NCBI GenBank assembly: GCA_902795255.1
Contig: CADBKS010000045.1
Coordinates: forward strand, 1 to 16,903
Source of the DNA: an uncultured Chloroflexota bacterium
Lineage (GTDB): Bacteria; Chloroflexota; Anaerolineae; Anaerolineales; Anaerolineaceae
Reading direction: 5' to 3'
Length of the DNA: 16,903 nucleotides
Part shown: positions 1-6,289 of the stretch, piece by piece
How the letters are laid out: each line of letters begins with the position of its first letter
Numbering within the stretch: the first letter of the stretch is position 1
Made by a program: the position numbers and the translations under genes
Notes under the pieces: generated by a model
What the model saw: only the letters and a program-made list of their open reading frames with translations
Databases searched by the model: none
Told to the model about the DNA's origin: nothing

Positions 1-535
1 GAGCCAGTCCGGGAAAAAGGAAATTGCCGTTCGTATTCAGGATCCCCATGATCAGCCCGCTGATCCCGAAGATCAGCACCGAAGGCAGCTGGATCCGCAG
101 CAGTTTGACCGTCAGGACCTGCAGCTCCGGATCATGCAGCGAAAATCCGGGGACCAGAATGTATTTGACGACCTGCTCCGCGAAAATAAAACCGAGCGTA
201 CAGAGGAACAGCAGCACCAGGAACAGGCAGTTGCCGATGCGGGATGCCAGCATCCACGCTTTTTCCTTCTCATTCTCCCGGTCCAGCATCGCGCTGAACG
301 TCGGGACAAAAGCACTCGCGAGCGCACCGCCGGCCATCAGGTTAAAAATCGTCTCCGTCAGCCGGTTGGACGCCAGATACGCGTCTACCTCCGCCGAAGC
401 CCCGAAAGTAGATCCCAGCACAGCCTTGGAGACAAGCCCGCAGACCTGTGAAAAGATCATCGCGCAGCCCAGCACCAGCGCCGAGCGCGCGACCCGGTTC
501 ATACTATTGTTTTCAGCTTGTTTCTGTTCGTTCAT
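1..535 (-). CDS. murJ: Lipid II flippase MurJ, N-terminal part (runs off the window)
   Basis: My own translation of the minus strand gives about 178 residues starting MNEQKQAENNSMNRVARSAL. The first helix follows (residues about 17-35), then the AEVDAYLASNRLTETIFNL segment and the GALASAFVPTF motif typical of MurJ/MviN, then helices rich in Leu, Phe and Ile. MurJ is an inner-membrane MOP-superfamily transporter that flips lipid II for peptidoglycan synthesis. The C-terminal two thirds lie outside the window. The start at 535 has GGAG-like sequence just upstream; an in-frame ATG at 502 is an alternative. The RAYT palindrome begins only 34 nt upstream of the start and I see no clear promoter between them. 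The native promoter may therefore have been displaced, or transcription may come through the transposase module. Confidence 0.9.
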   Translation of the reverse strand, partial: MNEQKQAENNSMNRVARSALVLGCAMIFSQVCGLVSKAVLGSTFGASAEVDAYLASNRLTETIFNLMAGGALASAFVPTFSAMLDRENEKEKAWMLASRIGNCLFLVLLFLCTLGFIFAEQVVKYILVPGFSLHDPELQVLTVKLLRIQLPSVLIFGISGLIMGILNTNGNFLFPGLA

Positions 536-568
536 CACACTCCGCTCCGGCAGATGCGGCGAATGCGG

Positions 569-645
569 CAGGTGAGTCACGGGGACAGGTTCCCTGACTC
601 ATTTTGCAAAAATGAGTCAGGGAACCTGTCCCCGTGACTCACCTG
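569..645. repeat. Long perfect palindrome, left copy (REP-type pair)
   Basis: Positions 569-605 are the exact reverse complement of 609-645 (37-bp arms, 3-nt loop). Each arm also contains its own short inverted repeat, TGAGTCA (573-579) and TGACTCA (595-601) around a GGGGACAGGTTCCC core. The structure can thus be read as two REP hairpins in opposite orientation. It lies 7 nt beyond the transposase stop codon and upstream of murJ. As RNA it would form a very stable hairpin between the two genes. The same core recurs at 1449-1526. Confidence 0.95.
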
Positions 646-652
646 TTCACCG

Positions 653-1390
653 TCATGCCCTTTGAATTATATTTCTGTCCAGACCTGTCAGCCGTGCGAG
701 CTGCCTGACAGGTATTCCCTCGTTTTTTAAAAGCCTCAGCAGATCATTTCGCTGTGTCTTCGAAAGGACCAGTAATTCAAAGGGATTGCTGATCCCTGCA
801 GCCTTCCGTATCTTCTGCAGCGCTTCATCATCCGTCAGCACATGTCTGTCCTCAGCTTCAAGGCAGATATCCTCATTTTCCATGACCAGATATTGCATCA
901 AATGGTCATATCCTTCCGCGATCCGGATCAGGACCTCCGGATCACAAAAATCGGAACGCTCCTTCAGATAATTCCAGCTGCTCCACAAATAATCCTGCAT
1001 TCTGCAGATCCCGGCCTTCTGCGGATTTTGAAGAATATAACGTGCTGCAGTCAGAAGGTAGGAATCGGACTGGACCGGTTCACTTTTAAACCGCTCCTGA
1101 AACAGATGCCCGACACGATCATATCTATGGTTGAAATAATAAACATAACTGGAAGAGATTTTTTTCATCAATAAATCAGGAGCACCCGGAATATGTGCCA
1201 GGATATGTACATGATTATCCATCAGGCAAAATGCAATAATATCAGCGTTCAGTTCAGCGCTGTATTTCCTCATTGTACTGATAAACCGTTTCCGGTCATA
1301 ATCATCGAGAAAAATATCCTGCCTGTTTACGCCGCGCAAAATAATATGATAGCGATCAGTTGAACTGATCTGACGGTTCGATCTGCCCAT
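653..1390 (-). CDS. REP-associated tyrosine transposase (RAYT / TnpA_REP, Y1 family)
   Basis: This is a 245-residue protein of the IS200/Y1 HUH single-strand transposase superfamily, REP-associated branch. Visible signatures are YHIILRGVNRQDIF (residues 14-27), the HUH motif in CLMDNHVHILAH (His60 and His62), GHLFQERFKS (94-103) and RYILQNPQKAGI (117-128), where Tyr118 is the expected nucleophile. WSSW follows at 136-139. Residues about 185-245 form a helix-rich tail ending RQLARLTGLDRNIIQRA, which looks like a helix-turn-helix. RAYTs are single-copy domesticated transposases thought to cut and move REP palindromes, and this one lies exactly between two such palindromes. The start has GAAGGAG 5 nt upstream and a clear promoter. 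All catalytic residues are intact, so the gene looks active. Confidence 0.93.
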   Translation of the reverse strand: MGRSNRQISSTDRYHIILRGVNRQDIFLDDYDRKRFISTMRKYSAELNADIIAFCLMDNHVHILAHIPGAPDLLMKKISSSYVYYFNHRYDRVGHLFQERFKSEPVQSDSYLLTAARYILQNPQKAGICRMQDYLWSSWNYLKERSDFCDPEVLIRIAEGYDHLMQYLVMENEDICLEAEDRHVLTDDEALQKIRKAAGISNPFELLVLSKTQRNDLLRLLKNEGIPVRQLARLTGLDRNIIQRA

Positions 1391-1405
1391 ATTTCTCCTT
1401 CAAAA

Positions 1406-1434
1406 ATCTTATCACGGACAGAATCATGAGTCAA
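1406..1434 (-). promoter_or_regulatory. Promoter of the RAYT gene
   Basis: On the minus strand TTGACT (1434-1429) is followed by 17 nt and TAAGAT (1411-1406), 15 nt before the start codon. This is a good match to a sigma-A promoter. The -35 box lies inside TTGACTCA, which carries the same TGAGTCA word as the flanking palindromes. The transposase might therefore bind its own promoter, but that is inference. Confidence 0.7.
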
Positions 1435-1448
1435 TATCAGTGAAGTTT

Positions 1449-1526
1449 AAAAATGAGTCGCGGGGACAGGTTCCCTGACTCATTATCAATAATGAGTCAG
1501 GGAACCTGTCCCCGCGACTCATTTTT
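1449..1526. repeat. Long perfect palindrome, right copy (REP-type pair)
   Basis: Positions 1449-1486 are the exact reverse complement of 1489-1526 (38-bp arms, 2-nt loop). The core matches the left palindrome except for TGAGTCG in place of TGAGTCA. The change is mirrored in the other arm, so pairing is kept. The right arm ends in a run of seven T, so it could also end rightward transcription. The putative promoter of the next gene (TATGAT at 1549-1554, no good -35) starts immediately after it. Confidence 0.95.
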
Positions 1527-1577
1527 TTCTGCAATGCCTTTTTTGCGGTATGATAGTAAAGTGAAGGAGAATGGTTT

Positions 1578-2312
1578 ATGGGAGAGATGAAGCCGAAAAT
1601 TGCGCTGGTCTGCCACCGCGGGGAACGGGCACTGCCGAACCGGGTGCAGCAGGACCAGATGGGAACGACCTACACCACCGCGGTGGTGAAAGCCGGCGGA
1701 CTGCCGTTTTTGATCCCGCTGGATTATCCTGCGGAGGACCTTTCCGTGATACGGAAAAATTTTGACGGATTGCTGCTGATCGGCGGGGGGGATGTGGAAA
1801 CTACCCGATACGGCGGGAAAGAACATCCGAGCGTCGGCGGGGTCTGGGCGATCCGTGATGAACTGGAATGTGCCCTTGCAAACCTTGCCTATGACACCGA
1901 GTGGCCTGTGTTCGGCATCTGCCGGGGCGTTCAGGTGATGAACGTCGCAGCGGGCGGAAAGCTTTACAGCGACATCCCCGACCAGGTCCCTGAGGTCCGC
2001 TTTCTGCATGCCCAGCCCGTGGGCACGCCCCGGGACCACATTGTCCATCGGGTCAATATCCTCCCGGGCACAAAACTCCGCGCCATCATCGGTAAAGAAA
2101 CGCTCCCGGTAAACAGCTTCCATCACCAGGCGGCTTCGGAACCGGGCCGCGGATTCAATATCTGCGCGGTTTCGGAAGACGGGATCCCGGAAGCACTGGA
2201 GATCCCGGAACACCCCTTCGCGCTCGGCGTCCAGTGGCACCCGGAATGCATGCAGCAATATGATGACCAGATGAAGCTCTTCCACGCGTTCGTGGAAGCC
2301 TGCAGAAAGTGA
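1578..2312 (+). CDS. Gamma-glutamyl-gamma-aminobutyrate hydrolase-like peptidase C26 (class-I glutamine amidotransferase fold)
   Basis: The 244-residue protein has the family landmarks in order: IALVCHRGE (8-16), LLIGGGDVETTRYG (66-79), the nucleophile elbow VFGICRGVQVMNVAAGG (Cys115), VNSFHHQA (178-185), and GVQWHPE with His221 and Glu223 completing the triad. Relatives such as PuuD cleave gamma-glutamyl amides in the cytoplasm; the substrate here is unknown. The start at 1578 has AAGGAG 8 nt upstream; the ATG at 1571 is in another frame. The gene is followed 6 nt later by folKP, so the two are probably co-transcribed. That might hint at a gamma-glutamyl substrate linked to folate (for example polyglutamate), but this is only a guess from context. 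Full length and intact. Confidence 0.9.
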   Translation: MGEMKPKIALVCHRGERALPNRVQQDQMGTTYTTAVVKAGGLPFLIPLDYPAEDLSVIRKNFDGLLLIGGGDVETTRYGGKEHPSVGGVWAIRDELECALANLAYDTEWPVFGICRGVQVMNVAAGGKLYSDIPDQVPEVRFLHAQPVGTPRDHIVHRVNILPGTKLRAIIGKETLPVNSFHHQAASEPGRGFNICAVSEDGIPEALEIPEHPFALGVQWHPECMQQYDDQMKLFHAFVEACRK

Positions 2313-2318
2313 GGCCCG

Positions 2319-3632
2319 ATGCCTTTGGTTTATATCAGCGGCGGGAGCAATCAGGGGAACCGGCTGGAATACATCCGCATGGCAGCGCAGCTGCTGCGGC
2401 CGGCGGTCAAGATCCTGCGCTCGTCCGAGCTTTATCTGACAGAACCCTGGGGCTACAAACCGCAGCCTTCATTTTACAATATCGTCTGGGAGGCCGACAC
2501 GGACCTGGATCCGGAAAGCCTGCTGAAATACTTTAAAGAAATCGAGACGCGTATCGGCCGGGTCAAAACGCTCCGCTACGGTCCGCGGGTGATCGACCTG
2601 GATATCCTGCTTTACGGGGACCAGACCTACCAGTCCCAGAGTCTGACGATCCCGCATGCTTCGATGCGTGAACGGCGTTTTGTCCTGAAGCCGCTCTGCG
2701 ACCTGATCCCGATGGAGCAGGATCCCGTCACTAAAAAGACCTGGTTCGAGCTTCTTCAGGAATGTCCGGAAGACAGTGTCGAAAAGCTGGATGAAAAACC
2801 CGACCTGAAAAGGCCGGTGATCAGCTGGGGGCTCCGCTCCTACACGATGGGGATCGTCAATCTGACCCCGGACAGTTTCTCCGGTGACGGGCTGATGAAC
2901 GGGCAGAACCTGATCACCGGCGCACTGCGCCAGTGCGATACTTTTCTTGAAAACGGTGCCGATATCCTCGATTTCGGCGCGGAAAGCACCCGGCCCGGTT
3001 TTACGGAGATCCCGGAACAGACCGAGATCAGCCGGCTGATCCCGGTCCTGAAAGAGGTCCGGCGTCGTTTTCCGGATGCGCTGCTTTCGGTCGACAGCCG
3101 CAAGGCCGCCGTGATCCGGGCAGCACTGGACTGCGGCATCGACTGGATCAACAACACCGGCGGTCCGGATGACGAGGAGCTTGACCGGCTCTGCGCGGAT
3201 AGCGGCAAAATGACCGTCCTGATGCGCACGCAGCCGATCCGGAAAACCGGCGAAGAGATCCTGACTCCGGAGAAAGTTCTGGAAAGGGTGCGTTCCCAGC
3301 TGCTGGACCGGGCTACACGGGCACAGAAATTCGGGATCCGTCAGAGCAATATCATTCTGGACCCCGGGATCGGTTTCGGCAGTTCAGCGGGATGCGACCT
3401 GGAGATCATCCGGCAAATGCGGCAGATCTCGCTGCTGGGCTACCCGATCCTGATCGGACCGAGCCGCAAATCATTTCTGGGACGCTACCTGCAGCGGACC
3501 GCGGACGAACGGACAGCCGGGACCGCGGCGGTGATTTGCTATGCTATTTTGAACGGATGCGATATAATTCGGGTACATGATGTAAAATTCATGAAGGATA
3601 TCGCCGTAATGAGCGATATGCTGAGGAAATAG
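2319..3632 (+). CDS. folKP: Bifunctional HPPK-DHPS: hydroxymethyldihydropterin pyrophosphokinase fused to dihydropteroate synthase
   Basis: The 437-residue protein is a two-enzyme fusion. Residues 1-135 are HPPK (FolK): YISGGSNQGNR (5-15), TEPWGY (41-46), FYNIVW (52-57), and YGPRVIDLDILLYG (87-100) with Mg-binding Asp94 and Asp96. Residues about 172-437 are DHPS (FolP): MGIVNLTPDSFSGDG (177-191), DFGAESTRPG (218-227), SVDS with Asp259, Asn278, DPGIGF with Asp348, GPSRKSFLG with Lys384, and RVHDV with Arg418 and His420. All expected pterin-site residues are present. The usual LMH-x-x-G segment reads LMRTQP (301-306), an unusual local divergence. The two enzymes catalyse consecutive folate steps in the cytoplasm. 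The start lies 6 nt after the preceding stop, with only GAGG as a ribosome site, which suggests coupling. No folE or folB lies nearby. Confidence 0.95.
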   Translation: MPLVYISGGSNQGNRLEYIRMAAQLLRPAVKILRSSELYLTEPWGYKPQPSFYNIVWEADTDLDPESLLKYFKEIETRIGRVKTLRYGPRVIDLDILLYGDQTYQSQSLTIPHASMRERRFVLKPLCDLIPMEQDPVTKKTWFELLQECPEDSVEKLDEKPDLKRPVISWGLRSYTMGIVNLTPDSFSGDGLMNGQNLITGALRQCDTFLENGADILDFGAESTRPGFTEIPEQTEISRLIPVLKEVRRRFPDALLSVDSRKAAVIRAALDCGIDWINNTGGPDDEELDRLCADSGKMTVLMRTQPIRKTGEEILTPEKVLERVRSQLLDRATRAQKFGIRQSNIILDPGIGFGSSAGCDLEIIRQMRQISLLGYPILIGPSRKSFLGRYLQRTADERTAGTAAVICYAILNGCDIIRVHDVKFMKDIAVMSDMLRK

Positions 3633-3650
3633 ACGGCTGCCGGAAAAAAG

Positions 3651-3892
3651 TACCCTCCGCTAAATACAGGTGAGCCTTATTATAAGCCGAGGATGCACAA
3701 ATAAAATAGTCGTCCATAACATAATAAACGGGGTGCCGGGGCCGACGGGTGGCCGCCAGGCCAGCCCGATCGGCCCCGGCTATACAAACCAGGCGCGGCA
3801 GGCAGCTTATGCAAACACACGAGCAATCGGGCCGCGCCCTGCGAAGCACTCACTTTCGATTGCCATGCGCACAACAAAGTGAGCTCCTATAG
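3651..3892 (+). promoter_or_regulatory. Structured leader element, copy A, upstream of the ROK glucokinase
   Basis: This is one of three copies of an approximately 240-nt element. Helices visible here, 5' to 3': CCTC 3654-3657 with GAGG 3689-3692; GCAC with GTGC around 3695-3736; a strong arm GCCGGGGCCGA 3735-3745 with TCGGCCCCGGC 3770-3780, capped by TGGCC/GGCCA; GGCGCGGC 3792-3799 with GCCGCGCC 3831-3838; and CTCACTTT 3849-3856 with AAAGTGAG 3876-3883. The loops of the last two hairpins carry GCAATCG (3823-3829) and CGATTGC (3857-3863), fully complementary over 7 bp. The element ends in TATAG (3888-3892), 20 nt before the ATG, and the ribosome site AAGGGAG follows. No terminator separates it from folKP. 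It fills the whole gap between the two genes. Confidence 0.8.
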
Positions 3893-3912
3893 TAACTGAA
3901 AAGGGAGTTGTA

Positions 3913-4911
3913 ATGGGTAAATATATCGGCTGTGATCTTGGCGGGACCAATATTAAGGGCGCCATTGTTGATTCTGAAAAAGGCATCGTCTACGGAGTGC
4001 GCTCCATCCCGACCATGGCCCAGGAAGGCCACAGCGCGGTGATCGAACGGATCGCGGCATTCTTCAAGACCATGATCGCAGATTCCGGGCTGAACGCTTC
4101 GGAGATTCTGGGCGCGGGGATCGGTCTGCCCGGCGCGATCGACTCCCGGACCGGGGTCTCGGTCTTCATGACCAACCTGCCGGACCACTGGATCAATGTG
4201 CCGGTTGCCGATATGATCAGGGAAAAGACCGGCCTGCCGACTTTTCTGCTGAACGACGTCAACGCGATCACCTGGGGTGAGCTGCGTGTCGGTTCCGGCC
4301 GCGGCTGTTCCAGTGCGGTCTGCTTCGCACTCGGGACCGGGATCGGCGGCGGTATCGTCATCAACGGCGACCTGGTCATGGGCCGCACCGGTGTTGCGGG
4401 CGAACTTGGCCACATGATCGTGGAACCGCACGGAAACCGCTGCAACTGCGGCGGCTATGGCTGTCTGGAAACTTATGCTTCCGGCCCGGCGATCCGCTCG
4501 GCCGCCATTAAAGCCATCGCCCACGGCGGTACGACGATCCTCGGCAATCTGGTCGACTTCGACCTGAACAAGATCGAGGCGAAAGTCGTCACGGAAGCAG
4601 CCCTCAAAGGCGACCAGATCGCGATCGACATTTACCGGAATGCCGGCCACTATCTCGGGATCGCGGTCTCCAACATGATCATGGCTCTCGAACCGGAGCG
4701 GATCATCATCACGGGCGGCGTCGCGGCAGCGGGCAATCTGCTGCTGGACCCGATCCGCAAGACCGTCCAGGAACGCGTCCATGTGACCCCGATCGATGGC
4801 ATCACGATCGTCCCAGGTGAACTGGGTGACAATGCCGGCGTGATCGGCAACTCCATGTGGGCCGAAAAATGTCTGTCGGAAATGACCGTGCCGGATTTCA
4901 AGACGAAATGA
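3913..4911 (+). CDS. ROK-family glucokinase
   Basis: The 332-residue protein has ROK hallmarks: phosphate-binding DLGGTNIKG (8-16), GAGIGLPGAID (68-78), catalytic Asp115 in LLNDVNAITWGE, GTGIGGGI (141-148), and GELGHMIVEPHG (163-174). The zinc motif is CNCGGYGCLE (177-186), with His167 and Cys177/179/184 as likely ligands. ITGGV (267-271) is the second nucleotide-site glycine turn. The family phosphorylates glucose, or related hexoses, with ATP in the cytoplasm. There is no N-terminal DNA-binding domain, so it is a kinase rather than a ROK repressor. The start has AAGGGAG 6 nt upstream and sits directly behind leader copy A, which may control it. A terminator follows at 4930. Exact sugar specificity cannot be read from sequence. 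Confidence 0.92.
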   Translation: MGKYIGCDLGGTNIKGAIVDSEKGIVYGVRSIPTMAQEGHSAVIERIAAFFKTMIADSGLNASEILGAGIGLPGAIDSRTGVSVFMTNLPDHWINVPVADMIREKTGLPTFLLNDVNAITWGELRVGSGRGCSSAVCFALGTGIGGGIVINGDLVMGRTGVAGELGHMIVEPHGNRCNCGGYGCLETYASGPAIRSAAIKAIAHGGTTILGNLVDFDLNKIEAKVVTEAALKGDQIAIDIYRNAGHYLGIAVSNMIMALEPERIIITGGVAAAGNLLLDPIRKTVQERVHVTPIDGITIVPGELGDNAGVIGNSMWAEKCLSEMTVPDFKTK

Positions 4912-4929
4912 TCCATACCGCAGTGAACG

Positions 4930-4952
4930 AAAGGCGCTCCGGCGCCTTTTTT
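4930..4952 (+). terminator. Rho-independent terminator after the ROK kinase
   Basis: AAAGGCGC (4930-4937), loop TCCG and GCGCCTTT (4942-4949) form an 8-bp stem continuing into a T run to 4952. It lies 18 nt after the ROK stop codon. Confidence 0.9.
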
Positions 4953-4973
4953 ATTGCAGCCAAAACAGAACCT

Positions 4974-5008
4974 TAAAGAAAAGCGTCTGTCCGAATGGAC
5001 AGACGCTT
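4974..5008 (-). terminator. Rho-independent terminator of the hyp operon
   Basis: AAGCGTCTGTCC (4981-4992), loop gaat and GGACAGACGCTT (4997-5008) form a 12-bp stem. On the minus strand it is followed by a U-rich stretch (TTTTCTTTAA). It lies 26 nt after the hypA stop and stands back-to-back with the ROK terminator. Confidence 0.9.
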
Positions 5009-5034
5009 CTAATTCCTTTATACCGTTCCGGCCT

Positions 5035-5382
5035 TTATTCCGCTTCGATCTCTCTGATCGTGACCTCATTTCCTGTCAGGAGCCAGGTCTCACCGCTGCC
5101 GCAGTGGGGGCAGGTCCTGCCGTATTTCACGGTCGGATAGGTCTGTTCACATGCTCCGCAGAAGGTCACTGCTTCCTGCGGCTCAAGGAGCAGTCTGCAG
5201 TTTGTGAAAAGCGGCTGATGCTTTCCGCACATATAATCCCAGCAGTCCAGGATCTGCTCGCGGATCACACCGGAGACCTCACCGACATCCAGTGTGACAG
5301 AGGCGATATGTGTGACTTCATTTTCCGCCGCGACATCCGTCAGCGTCTTTATCACATGGGTCACAATGCCGAGTTCATGCAT
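5035..5382 (-). CDS. hypA: Nickel metallochaperone HypA
   Basis: The 115-residue length is typical for HypA. It starts MHELGIV, in which the conserved MHE (His2) supplies the nickel site. The central part contains SVTLDVGEVSGV (28-39). The zinc domain has two CxxC pairs, Cys75/Cys78 and Cys91/Cys94, in FCGAC and CPHCG. HypA hands nickel to the maturation machinery of NiFe enzymes together with HypB. The start follows the hypB stop by 3 nt, so translation is probably coupled. It is the last gene before the terminator. No hydrogenase structural gene or hypCDEF is visible in the window. The nickel target is therefore elsewhere and may not be a hydrogenase. Confidence 0.95.
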   Translation of the reverse strand: MHELGIVTHVIKTLTDVAAENEVTHIASVTLDVGEVSGVIREQILDCWDYMCGKHQPLFTNCRLLLEPQEAVTFCGACEQTYPTVKYGRTCPHCGSGETWLLTGNEVTIREIEAE

Positions 5383-5385
5383 CGT

Positions 5386-6045
5386 TCAGGCCTGCCAGAC
5401 CGCTGTCTGTTCCAGCAGCCACTGTTCGAGCGGTTCCATGCCGTCACCGGTCTTCGCGGAGACCGGGAAAATACGGATATCGGGGTTGAGCCGCTTCACC
5501 CGTTCGACAGCCTTTTCCATATCGAAATTAAAGAAGCGCAGCGTATCCGTCTTGGTGATCACCAGCGCGTCGCTTTCACGGAACATCAGCGGATACTTTA
5601 GCGGTTTGTCATCACCTTCCGGGACACTGAGGATCATGACCTTCGCGGCCGCTCCCGTGTCATATTCCGCCGGACAGATCAGATTGCCGATGTTTTCCAG
5701 GAAAATGATATCTGTCCCGGAAAGGTCCATTGCCTCCAGCCCGGCACGGGTCATGCCCGCATCCATATGGCACATACCGTCGGTGTGGACCTGAATGCTC
5801 TGTGCACCCAGCGATTCGATCCGTTCGGCATCGACCTTTGAAGCGATATCGGCTTCCATCACCGCGATGGAGGCTTTGCCGCGGAGATCCGTGATCAGGC
5901 GGGAAAGGAGTGTGGTCTTGCCGCTCCCCGCGGCGCTCATCAGATTGATCAGGAACACACGCTTTTCTTTAAGGTAAGCCCTTAGTTCCGACGCGTCACG
6001 GTCATTTGAGTCCGTAAAAGTTTTTTTAAGCTCGATTACTTTCAT
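5386..6045 (-). CDS. hypB: Nickel-insertion GTPase HypB (paralogue 1)
   Basis: The 219-residue GTPase has P-loop AAGSGKTT (38-45), MEADI (63-67), metal residues Cys92 and His93 in GMCHMDA with Cys124 in NLICPAE, and LSVPEGDDKPLKYP (139-152). The Cys-Cys spacing of 32 matches the known HypB metal site. The base-specificity motif normally NKxD reads TKTD (164-167), which is unusual. There is no His-rich N-terminal nickel store. I start it at MKVIEL (6045). The open frame continues upstream to 6126, but that stretch is leader copy B, shared with two unrelated genes. The ribosome site is weak (GTGGAAA). Probable operon: oxidoreductase, hypB2, leader B, hypB1, hypA. Confidence 0.92.
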   Translation of the reverse strand: MKVIELKKTFTDSNDRDASELRAYLKEKRVFLINLMSAAGSGKTTLLSRLITDLRGKASIAVMEADIASKVDAERIESLGAQSIQVHTDGMCHMDAGMTRAGLEAMDLSGTDIIFLENIGNLICPAEYDTGAAAKVMILSVPEGDDKPLKYPLMFRESDALVITKTDTLRFFNFDMEKAVERVKRLNPDIRIFPVSAKTGDGMEPLEQWLLEQTAVWQA

Positions 6046-6055
6046 GCAATTTTCC

Positions 6056-6289
6056 ACTATAAAAGCTAACTTTGACATGCACGCGGCAATCAAAAGTGAG
6101 TGCTTCGCATGGCGCGGCCCGATCACACGTGTGTTTGCATAAACTGAACCTGCACCGTAAGGTGCGGACTGCGTCCGCGCCTGTTTATATGCGGTGCAGG
6201 AGCTACGCCCCGGTTATTATGTCGCGGACGACAATCGAAGTTGTGTATCCCCGGCTCTTATCAGGACTCACGCGCAATCAGCGGAGGTT
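6056..6289 (-). promoter_or_regulatory. Structured leader element, copy B, upstream of hypB1-hypA
   Basis: This is the second copy of the approximately 240-nt element, read on the minus strand. Conserved parts: CCTC (6287-6284) with GGGG (6252-6249), GTCGTCC and CATAATAA boxes, GGCGCGG (6181-6175) with CCGCGCC (6117-6111), and CTCACTTT (6100-6093) with AAAGTTAG (6073-6066, one mismatch). The loop pair is GTGATCG (6126-6120) with TGATTGC (6092-6086), all seven positions pairing with three G-U. The GC-rich arm of copies A and C is replaced here by CCTGCACC/GGTGCAGG (6200-6193 with 6156-6149) around GCGGAC/GTCCGC, which competes with the GGCGCGG helix. TATAG (6060-6056) lies 10 nt before the hypB1 start. 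Its 5' end overlaps the last codons of hypB2. Confidence 0.78.

Larger units (their letters stand above)
569..1526. mobile_element. RAYT module: transposase gene flanked by two REP palindromes
   Basis: The unit consists of palindrome, transposase gene with its own promoter, and palindrome. The palindromes flank the gene symmetrically, 7 nt from its stop and 58 nt from its start. I do not see a flanking target-site duplication, as expected for Y1-type elements. The module occupies the whole spacer between the divergent genes murJ and peptidase C26. This layout resembles a self-contained REPtron-like unit rather than a classical insertion sequence. Confidence 0.8.

Noticed and set aside
1449..1526. 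Palindromes as simple transcription terminators
   Set aside because: Arms of 37-38 bp, identical cores and symmetrical flanking of the transposase are better explained as its REP substrate, though they may terminate transcription as a side effect.
3670..3882. Small 70-codon ORF before the ROK kinase
   Set aside because: It lies entirely in leader copy A, lacks a ribosome site, and the copies vary by covariation rather than by codon position.
3651..3892. Leader elements as ordinary terminators or a T-box
   Set aside because: No U run follows the hairpins and no T-box sequence is recognisable. The conserved part extends over 240 nt with several helices.
3850..4782. A 310-codon open frame on the minus strand
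   Set aside because: Antisense shadow of the ROK kinase.
6046..6126. N-terminal extension of HypB1 through the leader
   Set aside because: The extension is not HypB-like. The same nucleotides recur before two unrelated genes, so they are leader RNA, not coding sequence.
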